A stretch of 64,000 bases of DNA from Flavobacterium limi (GCF_010645075.1 NZ_JAADZV010000003.1:124001-188000), one strand, 5' to 3'; positions 43,575 to 53,659 are shown, counted from the first letter of the stretch. Numbers and translations are program-made. Notes: generated from the letters alone by a model not told the origin.

Positions 43575-45137
43575 ATGACACTTTATCTTTGGTTTGTTTT
43601 CTTCTTAGCTGTACAAATAATCCATTTTCTGGGAACCTGGAAATTATATCAGGCTGCAGGCCGAAAATCATGGGAAGCTGCAATTCCTGTTTATAATTCG
43701 ATTGTTTTAATGAAAATTATTAGCCGCCCAACATGGTGGACAATATTACTTTTCATTCCGATTATCAACCTGATTATGTTTCCTGTTGTTTGGGTTGAAA
43801 CCCTGAGAACGTTTGGAAAAAAAACAACTTTGGATACCTTTTTGGGAATTTTTACTTTAGGATTTTACATTTATTATGTCAATTACACTCAAAAATTAGT
43901 GCATAATGCTGACAGAAAATTAACTCCCGAAAACAGAACAGCAGACACAGTAAGTTCATTATTATTTGCCGTAATCGTAGCAACACTCGTACATACATAT
44001 GTGGTACAACCTTTTACAATACCAACTTCTTCTTTAGAGAAATCACTATTAATTGGGGACTTTTTATTTGTAAGCAAAGTAAACTATGGACCAAGGGTTC
44101 CTATGACTACAGTTGCATTACCAATGGTACACGATTCGATTCCGTTAACAAAAAAGAAATCGTATTTAAGCTGGCCGCAATTACCTTATTTAAGGCTACC
44201 AGCTTTAGAAAAAATAAAACGAAATGACATTGTTGTTTTTAACTGGCCTGTTGATACCGTACATTACTTCTTTGAACCAAAAGGAAGACCAGGCGTTATA
44301 AAACCTATCGATAAGAAATCAAATTACGTAAAACGCTGCGTAGGTATCCCTGGCGATAGTTTGTCAATAAAAGATGGTTTTGTTTATATCAATAACAAAA
44401 AATTAATCCTTCCGGAAAGAGCCAAACCACAATATTCTTATGCCGTAGCTTTAGATGGTAAAACACCGATTGATTTTGAATCCCTTTTAAAAGAACTTAA
44501 TGTCAATCTTGTTGATGTTATGGGATTTAAAGATGAAGCAAAAAGAGACACCTTATATTTTGCGGCTTTAACAGAAGCCAGCGCTGAGCGATTAAAACAC
44601 ACACCTGGGATCACAAATGTCAAAAGACAAATTTCCAAAGGAAACGAAAATGCAATTTTCCCTCATATCAACAAATGGAATCAGGATAATTTTGGACCGA
44701 TATATATTCCGGAAGCAGGAAAAACAGTTGCTTTGACAAATGGATCGTTACCATTCTATAAAGACATCATTACCACTTATGAAGGTAATACTTTAGAGCT
44801 GCAAGGTTCAAAATTTTTAATAAATGGCAAACCTGCTACTACATACACCTTTAAACAAAACTACTATTGGATGATGGGAGACAACCGTCATAATTCTGAA
44901 GACAGCCGTTATTGGGGATATGTTCCAGAAAATCACATTGTAGGAAAGCCGGTTTTTATCTGGATGAGCTGGGATACAAACGGAAAAGGCATTAATAAAA
45001 TCCGTTGGGACAGAGTCTTCACAACAGTTGATGGAGAAGGTCAGCCACAATCCTATTTTAAATATTTCCTGATTGCTTTAGCGGCATTTTTTATTGGAGA
45101 ATATTTTTGGAAAAAGAGAAAAGAAAACAAAGCATAA
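43575..45137 (+). CDS. lepB: signal peptidase I (long Bacteroidota form)
   Basis: Inner-membrane serine protease that removes Sec signal peptides. 520 residues, longer than the usual ~250-330 because of an N-terminal membrane region (WFVFFLAVQIIHFLGTWKLY, DUF5684-like) and insertions. Catalytic Ser in IPTSSLEKSLLIGDFLFVSK, general-base Lys in NYVKRCVGIPGDSL, box E MGDNRHNSEDSRYWGYVP, and a C-terminal membrane anchor (YFLIALAAFFIGEYFW). Confidence 0.95.
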   Translation: MTLYLWFVFFLAVQIIHFLGTWKLYQAAGRKSWEAAIPVYNSIVLMKIISRPTWWTILLFIPIINLIMFPVVWVETLRTFGKKTTLDTFLGIFTLGFYIYYVNYTQKLVHNADRKLTPENRTADTVSSLLFAVIVATLVHTYVVQPFTIPTSSLEKSLLIGDFLFVSKVNYGPRVPMTTVALPMVHDSIPLTKKKSYLSWPQLPYLRLPALEKIKRNDIVVFNWPVDTVHYFFEPKGRPGVIKPIDKKSNYVKRCVGIPGDSLSIKDGFVYINNKKLILPERAKPQYSYAVALDGKTPIDFESLLKELNVNLVDVMGFKDEAKRDTLYFAALTEASAERLKHTPGITNVKRQISKGNENAIFPHINKWNQDNFGPIYIPEAGKTVALTNGSLPFYKDIITTYEGNTLELQGSKFLINGKPATTYTFKQNYYWMMGDNRHNSEDSRYWGYVPENHIVGKPVFIWMSWDTNGKGINKIRWDRVFTTVDGEGQPQSYFKYFLIALAAFFIGEYFWKKRKENKA

Positions 45138-45154
45138 TTAAATAAGTTATTTTT

Positions 45155-45240
45155 GTTTGCTTCGCCTGTTCGAGCAAAGCTCTCGGGTAAGGTTTCAAGT
45201 CTCAAGTTTACATAAAACCTGAAACTTGAAACCTGAAACT
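45155..45240. repeat. intergenic palindromic repeat with CCTGAAAC units
   Basis: A small hairpin (GAGC-AAA-GCTC near 45173-45183) followed by an imperfect 20-base inverted repeat: AGGTTTCAAGTCTCAAGTTT (45190-45209) against AAACCTGAAACTTGAAACCT (45215-45234), 18 of 20 pairs. Same units as at 38888-39041. Confidence 0.6.
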
Positions 45241-45262
45241 ATTTTAAACTAAAAACAAAAAC

Positions 45263-45877
45263 ATGAATTCCTTATTACTTCCTACTTATTTTCCGTCAAT
45301 CAGCCATTTTACAGTTATGGCTCAATCTGAGAATATCACTTTTGAAATGGAAGATAATTTTCAAAAACAGACTAATAGAAACCGTACCTATATCTACAGT
45401 CCTAATGGAATTCAACTATTAAATATTCCTATTAAACATTCTAAATCGACACATCAAAAAACAAAAGATGTTTTGATTGAAAATGAATTTGACTGGCAAA
45501 AACAGCATTTTAAATCACTGGAAGCAGCTTACAGAAGTTCTCCTTTTTTTGAGTTTTTCGAGGATGACATTCTTCCTATATTCGAAAAAAAACATACCTA
45601 TTTGATGGATTTAAACATGGAGGTTTTGGATACAGTTACCAAATGTTTACGCATGAAATTGCAATTTGGTAAGACTTCTGAATATTTTCATGAAGTACAA
45701 AATGTTTCTGATTTCAGATATCTGGCTAATGGAAAAAAAGATCAGAATTCATTTGAAAAATACCCGCAGGTTTTTGATGACAAACACGGTTTTATAAACA
45801 ATTTAAGCATTTTGGATTTACTCTTCAATGAAGGGAAATTTGCAATGGATTATTTAAAAACACAGAAAATTATATAA
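45263..45877 (+). CDS. WbqC-like family protein
   Basis: A 204-residue cytoplasmic protein of the WbqC family: LLLPTYFPSISHF, the central YIYSPNGIQLLNIPIKHSK, VLIENEFDWQKQHFKSLEAA and YRSSPFFEFFEDDILPIFEK. Family members occur in surface-polysaccharide contexts, but the activity is undefined. It follows lepB after an intergenic repeat. Confidence 0.88.
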   Translation: MNSLLLPTYFPSISHFTVMAQSENITFEMEDNFQKQTNRNRTYIYSPNGIQLLNIPIKHSKSTHQKTKDVLIENEFDWQKQHFKSLEAAYRSSPFFEFFEDDILPIFEKKHTYLMDLNMEVLDTVTKCLRMKLQFGKTSEYFHEVQNVSDFRYLANGKKDQNSFEKYPQVFDDKHGFINNLSILDLLFNEGKFAMDYLKTQKII

Positions 45878-45879
45878 AA

Positions 45880-45959
45880 TTAATTGTGAATTGTAAGTTG
45901 TGAATTATAAATTTATATCACTTTCACTTAACTTTTCACTTTCGCCTTTGGTCTAAAAA
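45880..45959. repeat. short tandem-like intergenic sequence
   Basis: TTGTGAATTGTAAGTTGTGAATT units after the WbqC gene, between convergent genes. It resembles low-complexity repeats of Flavobacterium intergenes; no function seen. Confidence 0.35.
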
Positions 45960-47006
45960 TCATTCTATTGAAAGCCTTGCCATGATGGGATAATGATCTG
46001 AATTTTCAAAATCAGAAAAACTTTCAAACTGTTTTACTTTCATTTTAGGATCAGTAAAAATATAGTCGATTCTTGCAGGATAGTATTTAAATTTATAAGT
46101 AGCACCAAAACCTTCTCCTGCTTCTTCAAAAGTATCTTTTAGTTTTCCTTTTATGTTTCGATAGACATAAGAAAAAGGGCTGTTATTCATATCTCCGCAA
46201 ATAATAATCGGGAATTTACATTGTTTGATATTTTCTTTAAAAATCTCTGCCTGCTCCTGCTGCTGCCTGAATCCTTTACTTATTCTGGCAAATATTCGCT
46301 GTGACTTTTTTTGATTAACATTATCAATATCATCCGAAATCTCATTTACATCAGGCGAAATTTTAATAGACTGTAAATGCATATTATAAACCCTGATCAC
46401 ATCCTTGCCACGTTTTATATCAGCATAAACCACATTATTATCTGAGTTGGGGAAAATAATATTTCCTTCATTTATAATCGGAAATTTTGAAAAAATAGCC
46501 TGACCGGTTTTTATTTTTTTTCCATCTATAAAAATATAACGGTGAGGATATACTTTTAAATCCAGGTGAGCAGAATTCGAATACTCCTGAACACACAAAA
46601 TATCAGGGTCTTTTTCATCTATAAATGCTTTTATATTCGCAGGAATATCATCACGGTCCAACCATTTAAAAACATTAAAAAGGCGGACATTATAACTCAT
46701 TACAGAGAAATCCTTTTCGTCTTTTACATATTCTTTGCCAGATATTTTATAAAATTTACTAATAAATGTTATTCCGGTTAACAAGACTAATCCGGACAAA
46801 ATAAGACGCTTTTTAAACTGAATTGCCCAATAAATGAAGAACAATCCATTTGCCACAAAAAAAGCAGGCATAAACAAAGTCAGCACCGATAAAAGCGGAG
46901 AGCTTTTAGGCGCCAAAAATGGTAAAACATAGATACTAAATGTAAGAACAGTTAGTACTATATTCAAAAAGAACATTATTTTATTAAACCAGGAAAGGTT
47001 CTTCAT
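45960..47006 (-). CDS. membrane-anchored endonuclease/exonuclease/phosphatase family protein
   Basis: A 348-residue protein. Three hydrophobic segments at about 10-100 are followed by an EEP domain: VMSYNVRLFN, CVQEYS (catalytic Glu), YNMHLQSIKI, IICGDMNNSPFSYVY, RIDYIFTD and the final SDHYPI. Substrate could be nucleic acid, phospholipid or phosphoester; not decided. Minus-strand cluster with two rhomboid genes and mutL. Confidence 0.9.
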   Translation of the reverse strand: MKNLSWFNKIMFFLNIVLTVLTFSIYVLPFLAPKSSPLLSVLTLFMPAFFVANGLFFIYWAIQFKKRLILSGLVLLTGITFISKFYKISGKEYVKDEKDFSVMSYNVRLFNVFKWLDRDDIPANIKAFIDEKDPDILCVQEYSNSAHLDLKVYPHRYIFIDGKKIKTGQAIFSKFPIINEGNIIFPNSDNNVVYADIKRGKDVIRVYNMHLQSIKISPDVNEISDDIDNVNQKKSQRIFARISKGFRQQQEQAEIFKENIKQCKFPIIICGDMNNSPFSYVYRNIKGKLKDTFEEAGEGFGATYKFKYYPARIDYIFTDPKMKVKQFESFSDFENSDHYPIMARLSIE

Positions 47007-47022
47007 ATTATTTTGCTAAGAT

Positions 47023-47886
47023 TTATTTTCCAGCTTTAAATAGAAACTCTTTTTCTTCTTTAGTCAGACAATCATACCCAGACTGGCTGATTTTATCTAA
47101 AATTTCATCAATTTGCTGTTGCGTTTTGTCTTTCGTAACAATTCTTGATGTAGCTTTTTCTGTAGTTTTTTGATAATTTTTATGCACTTTTTTGAATGGG
47201 GTCGTTGGGGATTTTCTAAACAGATTGGCAAAAAAGTCTAATGTTTTAGAAATAATAACACTTAAATCTGTGCCATTTTGAAGTAATTTAATATAAGCAA
47301 ATCCGAAGAAGGCTCCAGCCAAATGTGAGATATGCCCTCCGGTATTATCCAACCGTAATTGCATCAAATCTAAAATCAGGATTACACCTGTAATATGCCA
47401 TAATTTTACATTTCCAATTAACAACAAGCGAACATTCATCAGTGGCTGATACGTTGTTGCCGCAACAAGAATTGCCATAATTGCAGCAGAAGCTCCAACG
47501 ATAGGTGCCGAAATGTTTAAAAAATAATAAGTTAATGCAAACGTAATTCCTGCAAAAACAGCTCCTAAAATATACAATCCTAAATATTGTTTCTGAGTGA
47601 AAAAGGTCAAAAATAACTGGCTTGCAAAATTTAAAACCATCATATTAAACAATAAATGTAAAAATGAAGAATGAAAAAAAGCATACGTCAAAAATGTCCA
47701 TGGCTTAAATAAAAAAACATTTGGATCTGAAGAAAGCGCCAACCATTCCGGATAAGCAAATCCACCACCAGAATATTGATAAAAAAACACTAATGAAATC
47801 AGAAAACAAGCAATATTCCAATAAATCAAACGTAGTGAAATACTTCCTATTTTATATTGTAATTTCAAATCATCCAGAATATTCAT
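47023..47886 (-). CDS. rhomboid family intramembrane serine protease (1)
   Basis: A 287-residue membrane protease, six or so helices. Catalytic Ser in PIVGASAAIMAI and His in GGHISHLAGAFFGFAYI; SSFLHLLFNMMVL carries the conserved His-Asn motif of helix 2. A Lys/Thr-rich cytoplasmic tail follows (residues 215-287). It neighbours a second rhomboid of the same type. Confidence 0.92.
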   Translation of the reverse strand: MNILDDLKLQYKIGSISLRLIYWNIACFLISLVFFYQYSGGGFAYPEWLALSSDPNVFLFKPWTFLTYAFFHSSFLHLLFNMMVLNFASQLFLTFFTQKQYLGLYILGAVFAGITFALTYYFLNISAPIVGASAAIMAILVAATTYQPLMNVRLLLIGNVKLWHITGVILILDLMQLRLDNTGGHISHLAGAFFGFAYIKLLQNGTDLSVIISKTLDFFANLFRKSPTTPFKKVHKNYQKTTEKATSRIVTKDKTQQQIDEILDKISQSGYDCLTKEEKEFLFKAGK

Positions 47887-47928
47887 AAAAACTTCTTTTT
47901 CGTTTTATTAATTATTTAAAGTTAAAAA

Positions 47929-48750
47929 TTAATTCCAACGATTGTTATTAAACTGATTTTTTTTCCAGTACAACATCATCAAAAAACCGGCAACTGCACC
48001 TCCAACATGTGCAAAATGCGCAATTCCTGTACCTCCACTTCCAAAGAGAGAACTTCCTTTAAAACCTAAAAACAAGTCGATTGCTAAAATTCCAGGAACA
48101 AAATATTTCGCTTTGACTGGAACCGGAATAAACATTAAGCCTAATTGTGCATTAGGAAACATAAATGCAAAAGCAGTTAGTAAACCATAAATCGCACCAG
48201 AAGCTCCTAAGACAGGCGACTGAACTATTGAACTTGCTTGCGCCAAATAATTAAATTGTTCTTGTGTACAGTGAACTTTATTCAAAATAGCCGAGATTTC
48301 ACCCTGCACCATTTTTCCATTTGAGTCAAATAAAGACTGATAATCTGCATTTAAAATCAAATGAAGATCAGATTTAGACAAATTCAATTCTGACACTGAA
48401 CCCAAGAGTGATTGCAACTGAAGGTAATTTACTCCTGTGTGAAGCAAAGCCGCTCCTAAACCACAAGAAATATAAAAAAACAAGAATTTTTTGCCACCCC
48501 AAAAATGTTCTAACATTGACCCAAACGAATATAATGCGAACATATTAAATGCAATATGCATAAAACCACCATGCATAAACATGTGTGTTATCGGCTGCCA
48601 AACCATAAAATTATTATTCTCAGGATAATAAAGAGCTAAAATTCTGTACGCAGGATTATCCGGATTGAAATCCCCTAGAGCCATAGTTCCTACAAAAAAC
48701 AGAACATTTATTATCAATAATTGTTTTACAATGGGAGTCATGTTCATCAT
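47929..48750 (-). CDS. rhomboid family intramembrane serine protease (2)
   Basis: A 273-residue membrane protease. GGFMHIAFNMFALYSFG, catalytic Ser in PVLGASGAIYGLL, His in GIAHFAHVGGAVAGFLMML. A long soluble insertion of about 55 residues (residues 120-175) lies between helices, longer than in the neighbour. It starts in an ATGA overlap with the mutL stop, so the pair is translated together. Confidence 0.93.
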   Translation of the reverse strand: MMNMTPIVKQLLIINVLFFVGTMALGDFNPDNPAYRILALYYPENNNFMVWQPITHMFMHGGFMHIAFNMFALYSFGSMLEHFWGGKKFLFFYISCGLGAALLHTGVNYLQLQSLLGSVSELNLSKSDLHLILNADYQSLFDSNGKMVQGEISAILNKVHCTQEQFNYLAQASSIVQSPVLGASGAIYGLLTAFAFMFPNAQLGLMFIPVPVKAKYFVPGILAIDLFLGFKGSSLFGSGGTGIAHFAHVGGAVAGFLMMLYWKKNQFNNNRWN

Positions 48751-50678
48751 AAGGCAAACTTTTTATCTATATCTTCCACACGCATGGTGATGAAAGTAGG
48801 TTTTTGAAAAGGTGAAATATTGGGATCTTTGCAGGCAAATAACCCATTTACTAAATTATCCTGCTCTGTTTCGGTTAAATAAGATCCGGTTTTAACTGCT
48901 AAACTTTTGGCCATTGATTTGGCTATGGTATCATTCTGACTATAACTGCTCGCTGGTATTCCTTCCTGCAGATCACTTAATAACTGTTCGATTACAAGAG
49001 AAACTTCGCTTTCGGTAATATTAACCGGAATTCCCGAAATTACAATATGATCTGTTTGAGCTTTTTCGAAAACAAAACCTGTTGTTTCCAATGAAGGTTT
49101 AAGCTCTTCTATCAATGCCATTTCATCTGATGAATAAAACAAATTCAACGGAAACAACAACTGCTGACTTGAAGCCTGATTTACTGTCATATTCAGCAAA
49201 AATTGTTCATATAAAATACGCTGATGAGCCCGCTGCTGATCAACAATTACCATTCCTGATTTTATCGGCGAAACGATATATTTTTTATGTATCTGATATG
49301 TTTTTTGGCTTGCCTGCTCTACTTCATCATCATTAAAGAGTGAAGATGTCACTTCTTCATTTTCGAATGTAAATGGTGAACTTTCAATACTTTCCGCATT
49401 ATCTAAATCCAGCCCAACATATAAACTTTCCCAACTTGCTGTTGGTTCAACTCTTTTAGAATAACCTGAATATGATGAACCTGAATGTAATGCTCCTGAA
49501 GATGAGGACGATCCGGAACTATAACCCGATCCTGAATTGGCTTTTGAATAATGCTGATTCGTTTTATCATCCGTAAAAGGATTAAAATTGCCATCTATCT
49601 GAATCGTTGGTGTTTCTGCTTCTAAATCTTTATAGTGATATGGTGTATCTAAATTCGAATCCCGATCAAAATCAAGAACCGGCGCTACATTAAACTGACC
49701 TAAACTATGCTTAATCGAAGCCCTTAGGATAGCATACAAAGCCTGTTCATCATCAAACTTTATTTCAGTTTTTGTTGGATGAATATTAATATCAATCGTG
49801 TTTGGCGGTACCTGTAAATATAGAAAATAGCTTGGCTGAGAACCCTCTTTTAAAAGTCCCTCGTAAGCAGCCATAACTGCATGATGCAAATAACCACTTT
49901 TTATAAAACGATCGTTTACAAAAAAGAACTGCTCACCCCTGCTTTTCTTGGCAAATTCAGGCTTACAGACAAAACCCTGAACATTTATAATTTCAGTATC
50001 TTCATTAACCGGAACCAGTTTTTCGTTGGTTTTGCCAGACATTATCCCAACTATACGCTGACGATATCCTGCAGCCGGCAAATTGTACATTTCGCTTCCA
50101 TTATGATAAAAAGTAAAATGAATGTTTGGATGTGCCAAAGCTACACGCTGAAATTCATCCATAACATGACGAAATTCAACTGTATCCGATTTCAGGAAAT
50201 TACGTCTGGCAGGAATATTAAAAAATAGATTTTTAACCGCAAATGAAGTTCCTTTTGGCAAAACCGCCACTTCCTGCGATACGAACTTACTTCCTTCGAT
50301 AACAATATGCGTACCTAGCTCCTCCTGATCCTGCCTGGTCTTCATTTCCATATGCGCAATCGCAGCAATAGAAGCTAAGGCTTCGCCACGAAAACCTTTA
50401 GTACATAATGAAAACAAATCTTCGGCCTGGCGAATTTTTGAGGTTGCATGACGTTCAAAACACAAACGTGCATCTGTAACACTCATTCCCTTACCATTAT
50501 CAATAACCTGAACCAATGATTTCCCGGCGTCTTTGATAATTAATTTAATGTCGGTTGCATCAGCATCAACAGCATTTTCCAGCAGCTCTTTTACGACTGA
50601 AGCAGGTCTTTGAACCACCTCTCCGGCGGCAATTTGATTGGCAACATGATCAGGAAGCAATTGAATAATACTCGACAT
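48747..50678 (-). CDS. mutL: DNA mismatch repair protein MutL
   Basis: A 643-residue GHKL ATPase. NAGEVVQRP-like start (QIAAGEVVQRPASVVKELLE), NAVDADAT, IDNGKGM and FERHATSK define the ATPase; GFRGEALASI is motif III. A Ser-rich linker (residues 385-420) joins the C-terminal dimerisation domain. The usual endonuclease motif DQHA-xx-E-xxxx-E is replaced by DQQRAHQRILYE, lacking the key His and one Glu, so nicking activity is doubtful. Four-base overlap with the rhomboid gene. Confidence 0.96.
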   Translation of the reverse strand: MSSIIQLLPDHVANQIAAGEVVQRPASVVKELLENAVDADATDIKLIIKDAGKSLVQVIDNGKGMSVTDARLCFERHATSKIRQAEDLFSLCTKGFRGEALASIAAIAHMEMKTRQDQEELGTHIVIEGSKFVSQEVAVLPKGTSFAVKNLFFNIPARRNFLKSDTVEFRHVMDEFQRVALAHPNIHFTFYHNGSEMYNLPAAGYRQRIVGIMSGKTNEKLVPVNEDTEIINVQGFVCKPEFAKKSRGEQFFFVNDRFIKSGYLHHAVMAAYEGLLKEGSQPSYFLYLQVPPNTIDINIHPTKTEIKFDDEQALYAILRASIKHSLGQFNVAPVLDFDRDSNLDTPYHYKDLEAETPTIQIDGNFNPFTDDKTNQHYSKANSGSGYSSGSSSSSGALHSGSSYSGYSKRVEPTASWESLYVGLDLDNAESIESSPFTFENEEVTSSLFNDDEVEQASQKTYQIHKKYIVSPIKSGMVIVDQQRAHQRILYEQFLLNMTVNQASSQQLLFPLNLFYSSDEMALIEELKPSLETTGFVFEKAQTDHIVISGIPVNITESEVSLVIEQLLSDLQEGIPASSYSQNDTIAKSMAKSLAVKTGSYLTETEQDNLVNGLFACKDPNISPFQKPTFITMRVEDIDKKFAL

Positions 50679-50689
50679 TGAAAATTTTA

Positions 50690-50740
50690 GATTGTAGATT
50701 AACGATTTAAGATTTTTGATTTGAAATCTAATCCAAGGTG
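50690..50740. repeat. low-complexity GATTT-rich intergenic sequence
   Basis: Tandem-like units AGATTGTAGATTAACGATTT upstream of mutL; similar style to other Flavobacterium intergenes. No function seen. Confidence 0.3.
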
Positions 50741-50787
50741 TACAAATTTAATGAATTTATGCTTGGTTTTAGAAAATTCACAATCAT

Positions 50788-50828
50788 AAAAAAAACAAAA
50801 AACCTATACTATTTTACACAGTATAGGT
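50788..50828 (-). terminator. intrinsic terminator of ribH
   Basis: ACCTATACT (50802-50810) pairs with AGTATAGGT (50820-50828); a T-rich run follows on the minus strand, close after the ribH stop. Confidence 0.8.
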
Positions 50829-50854
50829 CTTACTATTTTTAAAACAGTTGGGTT

Positions 50855-51427
50855 TTATTCGTTCTCAATTTTTATAGGAGTTTCTTCGATTTGAAGAGCA
50901 CCTGAAGACAACAAAGGCTGATTAAAAGAATGTGAAATAGAAGCCTGTTGACGAATATAAGCCATTTTTATTGCAGCAATAGCAGCTTCTGTTCCTTTAT
51001 TCCCATGAACTCCTCCACTTCTGTCAATTGACTGCTGCATTGTATTATCTGTCAAAACACAAAAAATAACCGGAATATCAGTCTGAACATTCAGATCTTT
51101 AATCCCCTGCGTTACACCTTCACAAACAAAATCAAAATGTTTTGTCTGCCCTTGAATTACACAACCAATTACAATAACTGCATCAACATTTTGCGTCTGC
51201 AGCATTTTTTTTGCGCCATAAATCAGCTCAAAACTTCCGGGAACATTCCAACGGATAATTTGTTGCGCAGGTACATCACAGTCAATTAGTGCTTCAAAGG
51301 CACCGTTATAAAGTCCTTCGGTTATAGTGTCGTTCCACTCAGAAACAACAATCCCAAATCGAAAGTCTTTCGCATTTGGGATTGTGTTTTTATCGTATTC
51401 TGATAAATTTTTATTTTCCGTAGCCAT
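50855..51427 (-). CDS. ribH: 6,7-dimethyl-8-ribityllumazine synthase
   Basis: Riboflavin pathway enzyme joining the pyrimidine and 3,4-dihydroxybutanone phosphate; forms an icosahedral or pentameric shell. Motifs: VSEWNDTITEGLYNGAF, VPGSFELIYGAKKM, GCVIQGQTKHFDFVCEG and the C-terminal HGNKGTEAAIAAIKMA. At 190 residues it is longer than the usual ~160 through N- and C-terminal tails. It follows the TPR gene on the same strand. Confidence 0.95.
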   Translation of the reverse strand: MATENKNLSEYDKNTIPNAKDFRFGIVVSEWNDTITEGLYNGAFEALIDCDVPAQQIIRWNVPGSFELIYGAKKMLQTQNVDAVIVIGCVIQGQTKHFDFVCEGVTQGIKDLNVQTDIPVIFCVLTDNTMQQSIDRSGGVHGNKGTEAAIAAIKMAYIRQQASISHSFNQPLLSSGALQIEETPIKIENE

Positions 51428-51505
51428 TTGTAGTATTATTAGAATTTAAATTTACGATTGCTAAAATACGAATCTAAAATATAAAATCTGAACTCAAAAG
51501 CATAA

Positions 51506-52285
51506 TTATTGCGCTAATCCAATCAGGGCATCAACTGAATTTGCTTCCGGAGTTCCGTCAAAGTTTTCTTTGATATCTGTCAGATATTTCAAAGCATCTT
51601 CTTTTTGACCTAAAGTTAATGCTGTTTTAGCTGCTTTTAATAAAAAACGAGGTGTTGTAAAATCATTCTTATTAGATTCGGCAGCTTTTACATAATAATC
51701 AAGAGCTTCTTTTTGGTTGTTTTTTTGAGAATAAGCATCTCCTATTGCTCCTTTTGCCAAAGCGCTTAAAATCATATCATCTGATTTGAACTCTCCTAAA
51801 TATTTGATTGCTTCGTCAAATTTACCAGTATTTAAATAAGCAATGCCAGCATAATAATTTGCTAAGTTTCCTGCATCCGTTCCGGAATATTCATCAGCGA
51901 TTTTCACGAAGCCGAATTTACCTTCAGAACCATTCAAAGCCAATTTGTACAATGAATCGCTCGCTACACCATCAGTTGCTTTTTGGAAATTTTGCTGCGC
52001 AACAAACATTTCATTTGCAGCCTCATCCTGTTTAGGAGCTTCAATAAATTTTTGGTAAGCTAAATACCCAATAGTTAATACAGCAATACCAGCAACTAAA
52101 CCAATAATGATTTTTTGATTTTTAGCAACCCAATCCTCAGTTCTTGAAGCAGTTTCATCTAATTTAGAAAAAACACCAGCTGTGGTACTGTCTCTTTCGT
52201 CAATTACTACCTGTGGTTCTTCATTTACATCTTTAACTTCCTTCTCTTTTGGTGCTTTATATCCTCTTTTATTGTAAGTAGCCAT
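51506..52285 (-). CDS. tetratricopeptide repeat membrane protein
   Basis: A 259-residue protein with an acidic cytoplasmic N-terminus (YKAPKEKEVKDVNEEPQ), one membrane helix at about 58-78 (IIIGLVAGIAVLTIGYLAY), and four to five TPR-like helical repeats (FDEAIKYLGEF, KEALDYYVKAAES). It resembles YfgM/TPR-21-type proteins but the fit is loose. Near ribH and mutL; no functional link visible. Confidence 0.85.
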   Translation of the reverse strand: MATYNKRGYKAPKEKEVKDVNEEPQVVIDERDSTTAGVFSKLDETASRTEDWVAKNQKIIIGLVAGIAVLTIGYLAYQKFIEAPKQDEAANEMFVAQQNFQKATDGVASDSLYKLALNGSEGKFGFVKIADEYSGTDAGNLANYYAGIAYLNTGKFDEAIKYLGEFKSDDMILSALAKGAIGDAYSQKNNQKEALDYYVKAAESNKNDFTTPRFLLKAAKTALTLGQKEDALKYLTDIKENFDGTPEANSVDALIGLAQ

Positions 52286-52527
52286 TTAAAATTAATTTAG
52301 TGAACGGCAAAAATAAAATTTTTATTGAAACTGAAGTAAAAAAAATCAAAATTATCACTATTTTAAAAAAAATATTTTCAGCAAACGTAACTCCTTTCGC
52401 AACAGCGTTAAAATAAATCAACCTGAAACGTTTCAAAAACCGTTTATATCGATAAAATTAGATAATTTTACATACTCAAATTTACTGCGCAAAAACAGTA
52501 TTTTTTCTTTTTAGAGTCCCTTAAAAA
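52286..52527. other. divergent intergenic region between TPR gene and recF
   Basis: Contains a 12-base palindrome TGAAACGTTTCA (52423-52434) and weak -7-like boxes; no clear regulator assignment. Confidence 0.4.
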
Positions 52528-53607
52528 ATGCATTTAAACAAAATCTCATTATTCAATTATAAAAATTTCTCCGAAATCAGTTTCGATTTTGACCACAAGA
52601 TTAATTGTTTTGTTGGTAAAAACGGAATTGGAAAGACCAATGTATTAGATGCGATTTACCATCTGGCTTACGGAAAAAGTTATTTTAATCCTCTGGCGGT
52701 TCAAAACATCAAACATGGAGAGGAGTTTTTTGTAATTGATGCTGAACTTGAAAAAAATGACAGAACGGAACAAATTGTCTGCAGTTTAAAAAAAGGACAA
52801 AAAAAAGTTTTAAAAAGAAACGGAAAAGCTTACGATAAATTTTCAGACCATATCGGCTTTATCCCGTTAGTAATTATTTCACCTGCAGACCGCGATTTAA
52901 TTGTTGAAGGAAGCGAAACGCGCCGTAAGTTTATGGACAGTGTGATTTCGCAATTAGACTCAGCCTATCTGCATCAGCTTATTCAATATCAGAAAGTAAT
53001 TGTGCAGCGAAATGCACTTTTAAAATATTTCGCTCTCAATCATACTTTTGATAATGATACCTTATCTATATATAATGAGCAATTAAATGAATACGGAAAA
53101 TTTATTTTTGAAAAACGAAAAGATTTCCTGGAACAATTTATACCTATATTTAATGTACACCATCAGACCATAACAGGTTCTGAGGAATCGGTGCAATTAG
53201 TCTATGAAAGTCATTTGTTTGAAAATGATTTATTAACTCTTTTACAGGAAAATATCAATAAGGACAGAGCGCTTCATTATACAAGTTCAGGAATCCATAA
53301 AGATGATTTGTCTTTTGAAATTGATTCGCATCCGATAAAAAAATTCGGTTCACAGGGACAACAAAAATCGTTTTTGATTGCGTTGAAACTGGCTCAATTT
53401 GAGTTTTTAAAAAAACAAAGCGGTGTAAAACCTATTTTACTTTTTGACGATATTTTCGACAAACTGGACGAAACAAGGGTAGCTAAAATTATAGAAATGG
53501 TAAACAGCGAAACTTTTGGTCAGCTATTTATTTCTGACACACATCCGGAACGTACCGAAGCGATTGTAAAATCGACACACCAGAGTTATAAGATATTTAA
53601 TTTGTAA
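52528..53607 (+). CDS. recF: DNA replication and repair protein RecF
   Basis: SMC-like ABC ATPase that helps load RecA at gaps. 359 residues (normal). Walker [20 protein letters not shown], signature region [20 protein letters not shown], Walker [17 protein letters not shown], and the C-terminal [10 protein letters not shown]. Unlike the classical dnaA-dnaN-recF order, it stands alone here. Confidence 0.96.
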   Translation: MHLNKISLFNYKNFSEISFDFDHKINCFVGKNGIGKTNVLDAIYHLAYGKSYFNPLAVQNIKHGEEFFVIDAELEKNDRTEQIVCSLKKGQKKVLKRNGKAYDKFSDHIGFIPLVIISPADRDLIVEGSETRRKFMDSVISQLDSAYLHQLIQYQKVIVQRNALLKYFALNHTFDNDTLSIYNEQLNEYGKFIFEKRKDFLEQFIPIFNVHHQTITGSEESVQLVYESHLFENDLLTLLQENINKDRALHYTSSGIHKDDLSFEIDSHPIKKFGSQGQQKSFLIALKLAQFEFLKKQSGVKPILLFDDIFDKLDETRVAKIIEMVNSETFGQLFISDTHPERTEAIVKSTHQSYKIFNL

Positions 53608-53659
53608 TTTTATAAAGAAATCAAAAGTTAAAAAAACAACTGCAATAAAAATATAGATT

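Noticed and set aside
52423..52434. TGAAACGTTTCA as a LacI-type operator upstream of recF
   Set aside because: It is a perfect 12-base palindrome, but single, without a linked regulator and unlike the AATCGATT sites; chance is not excluded.
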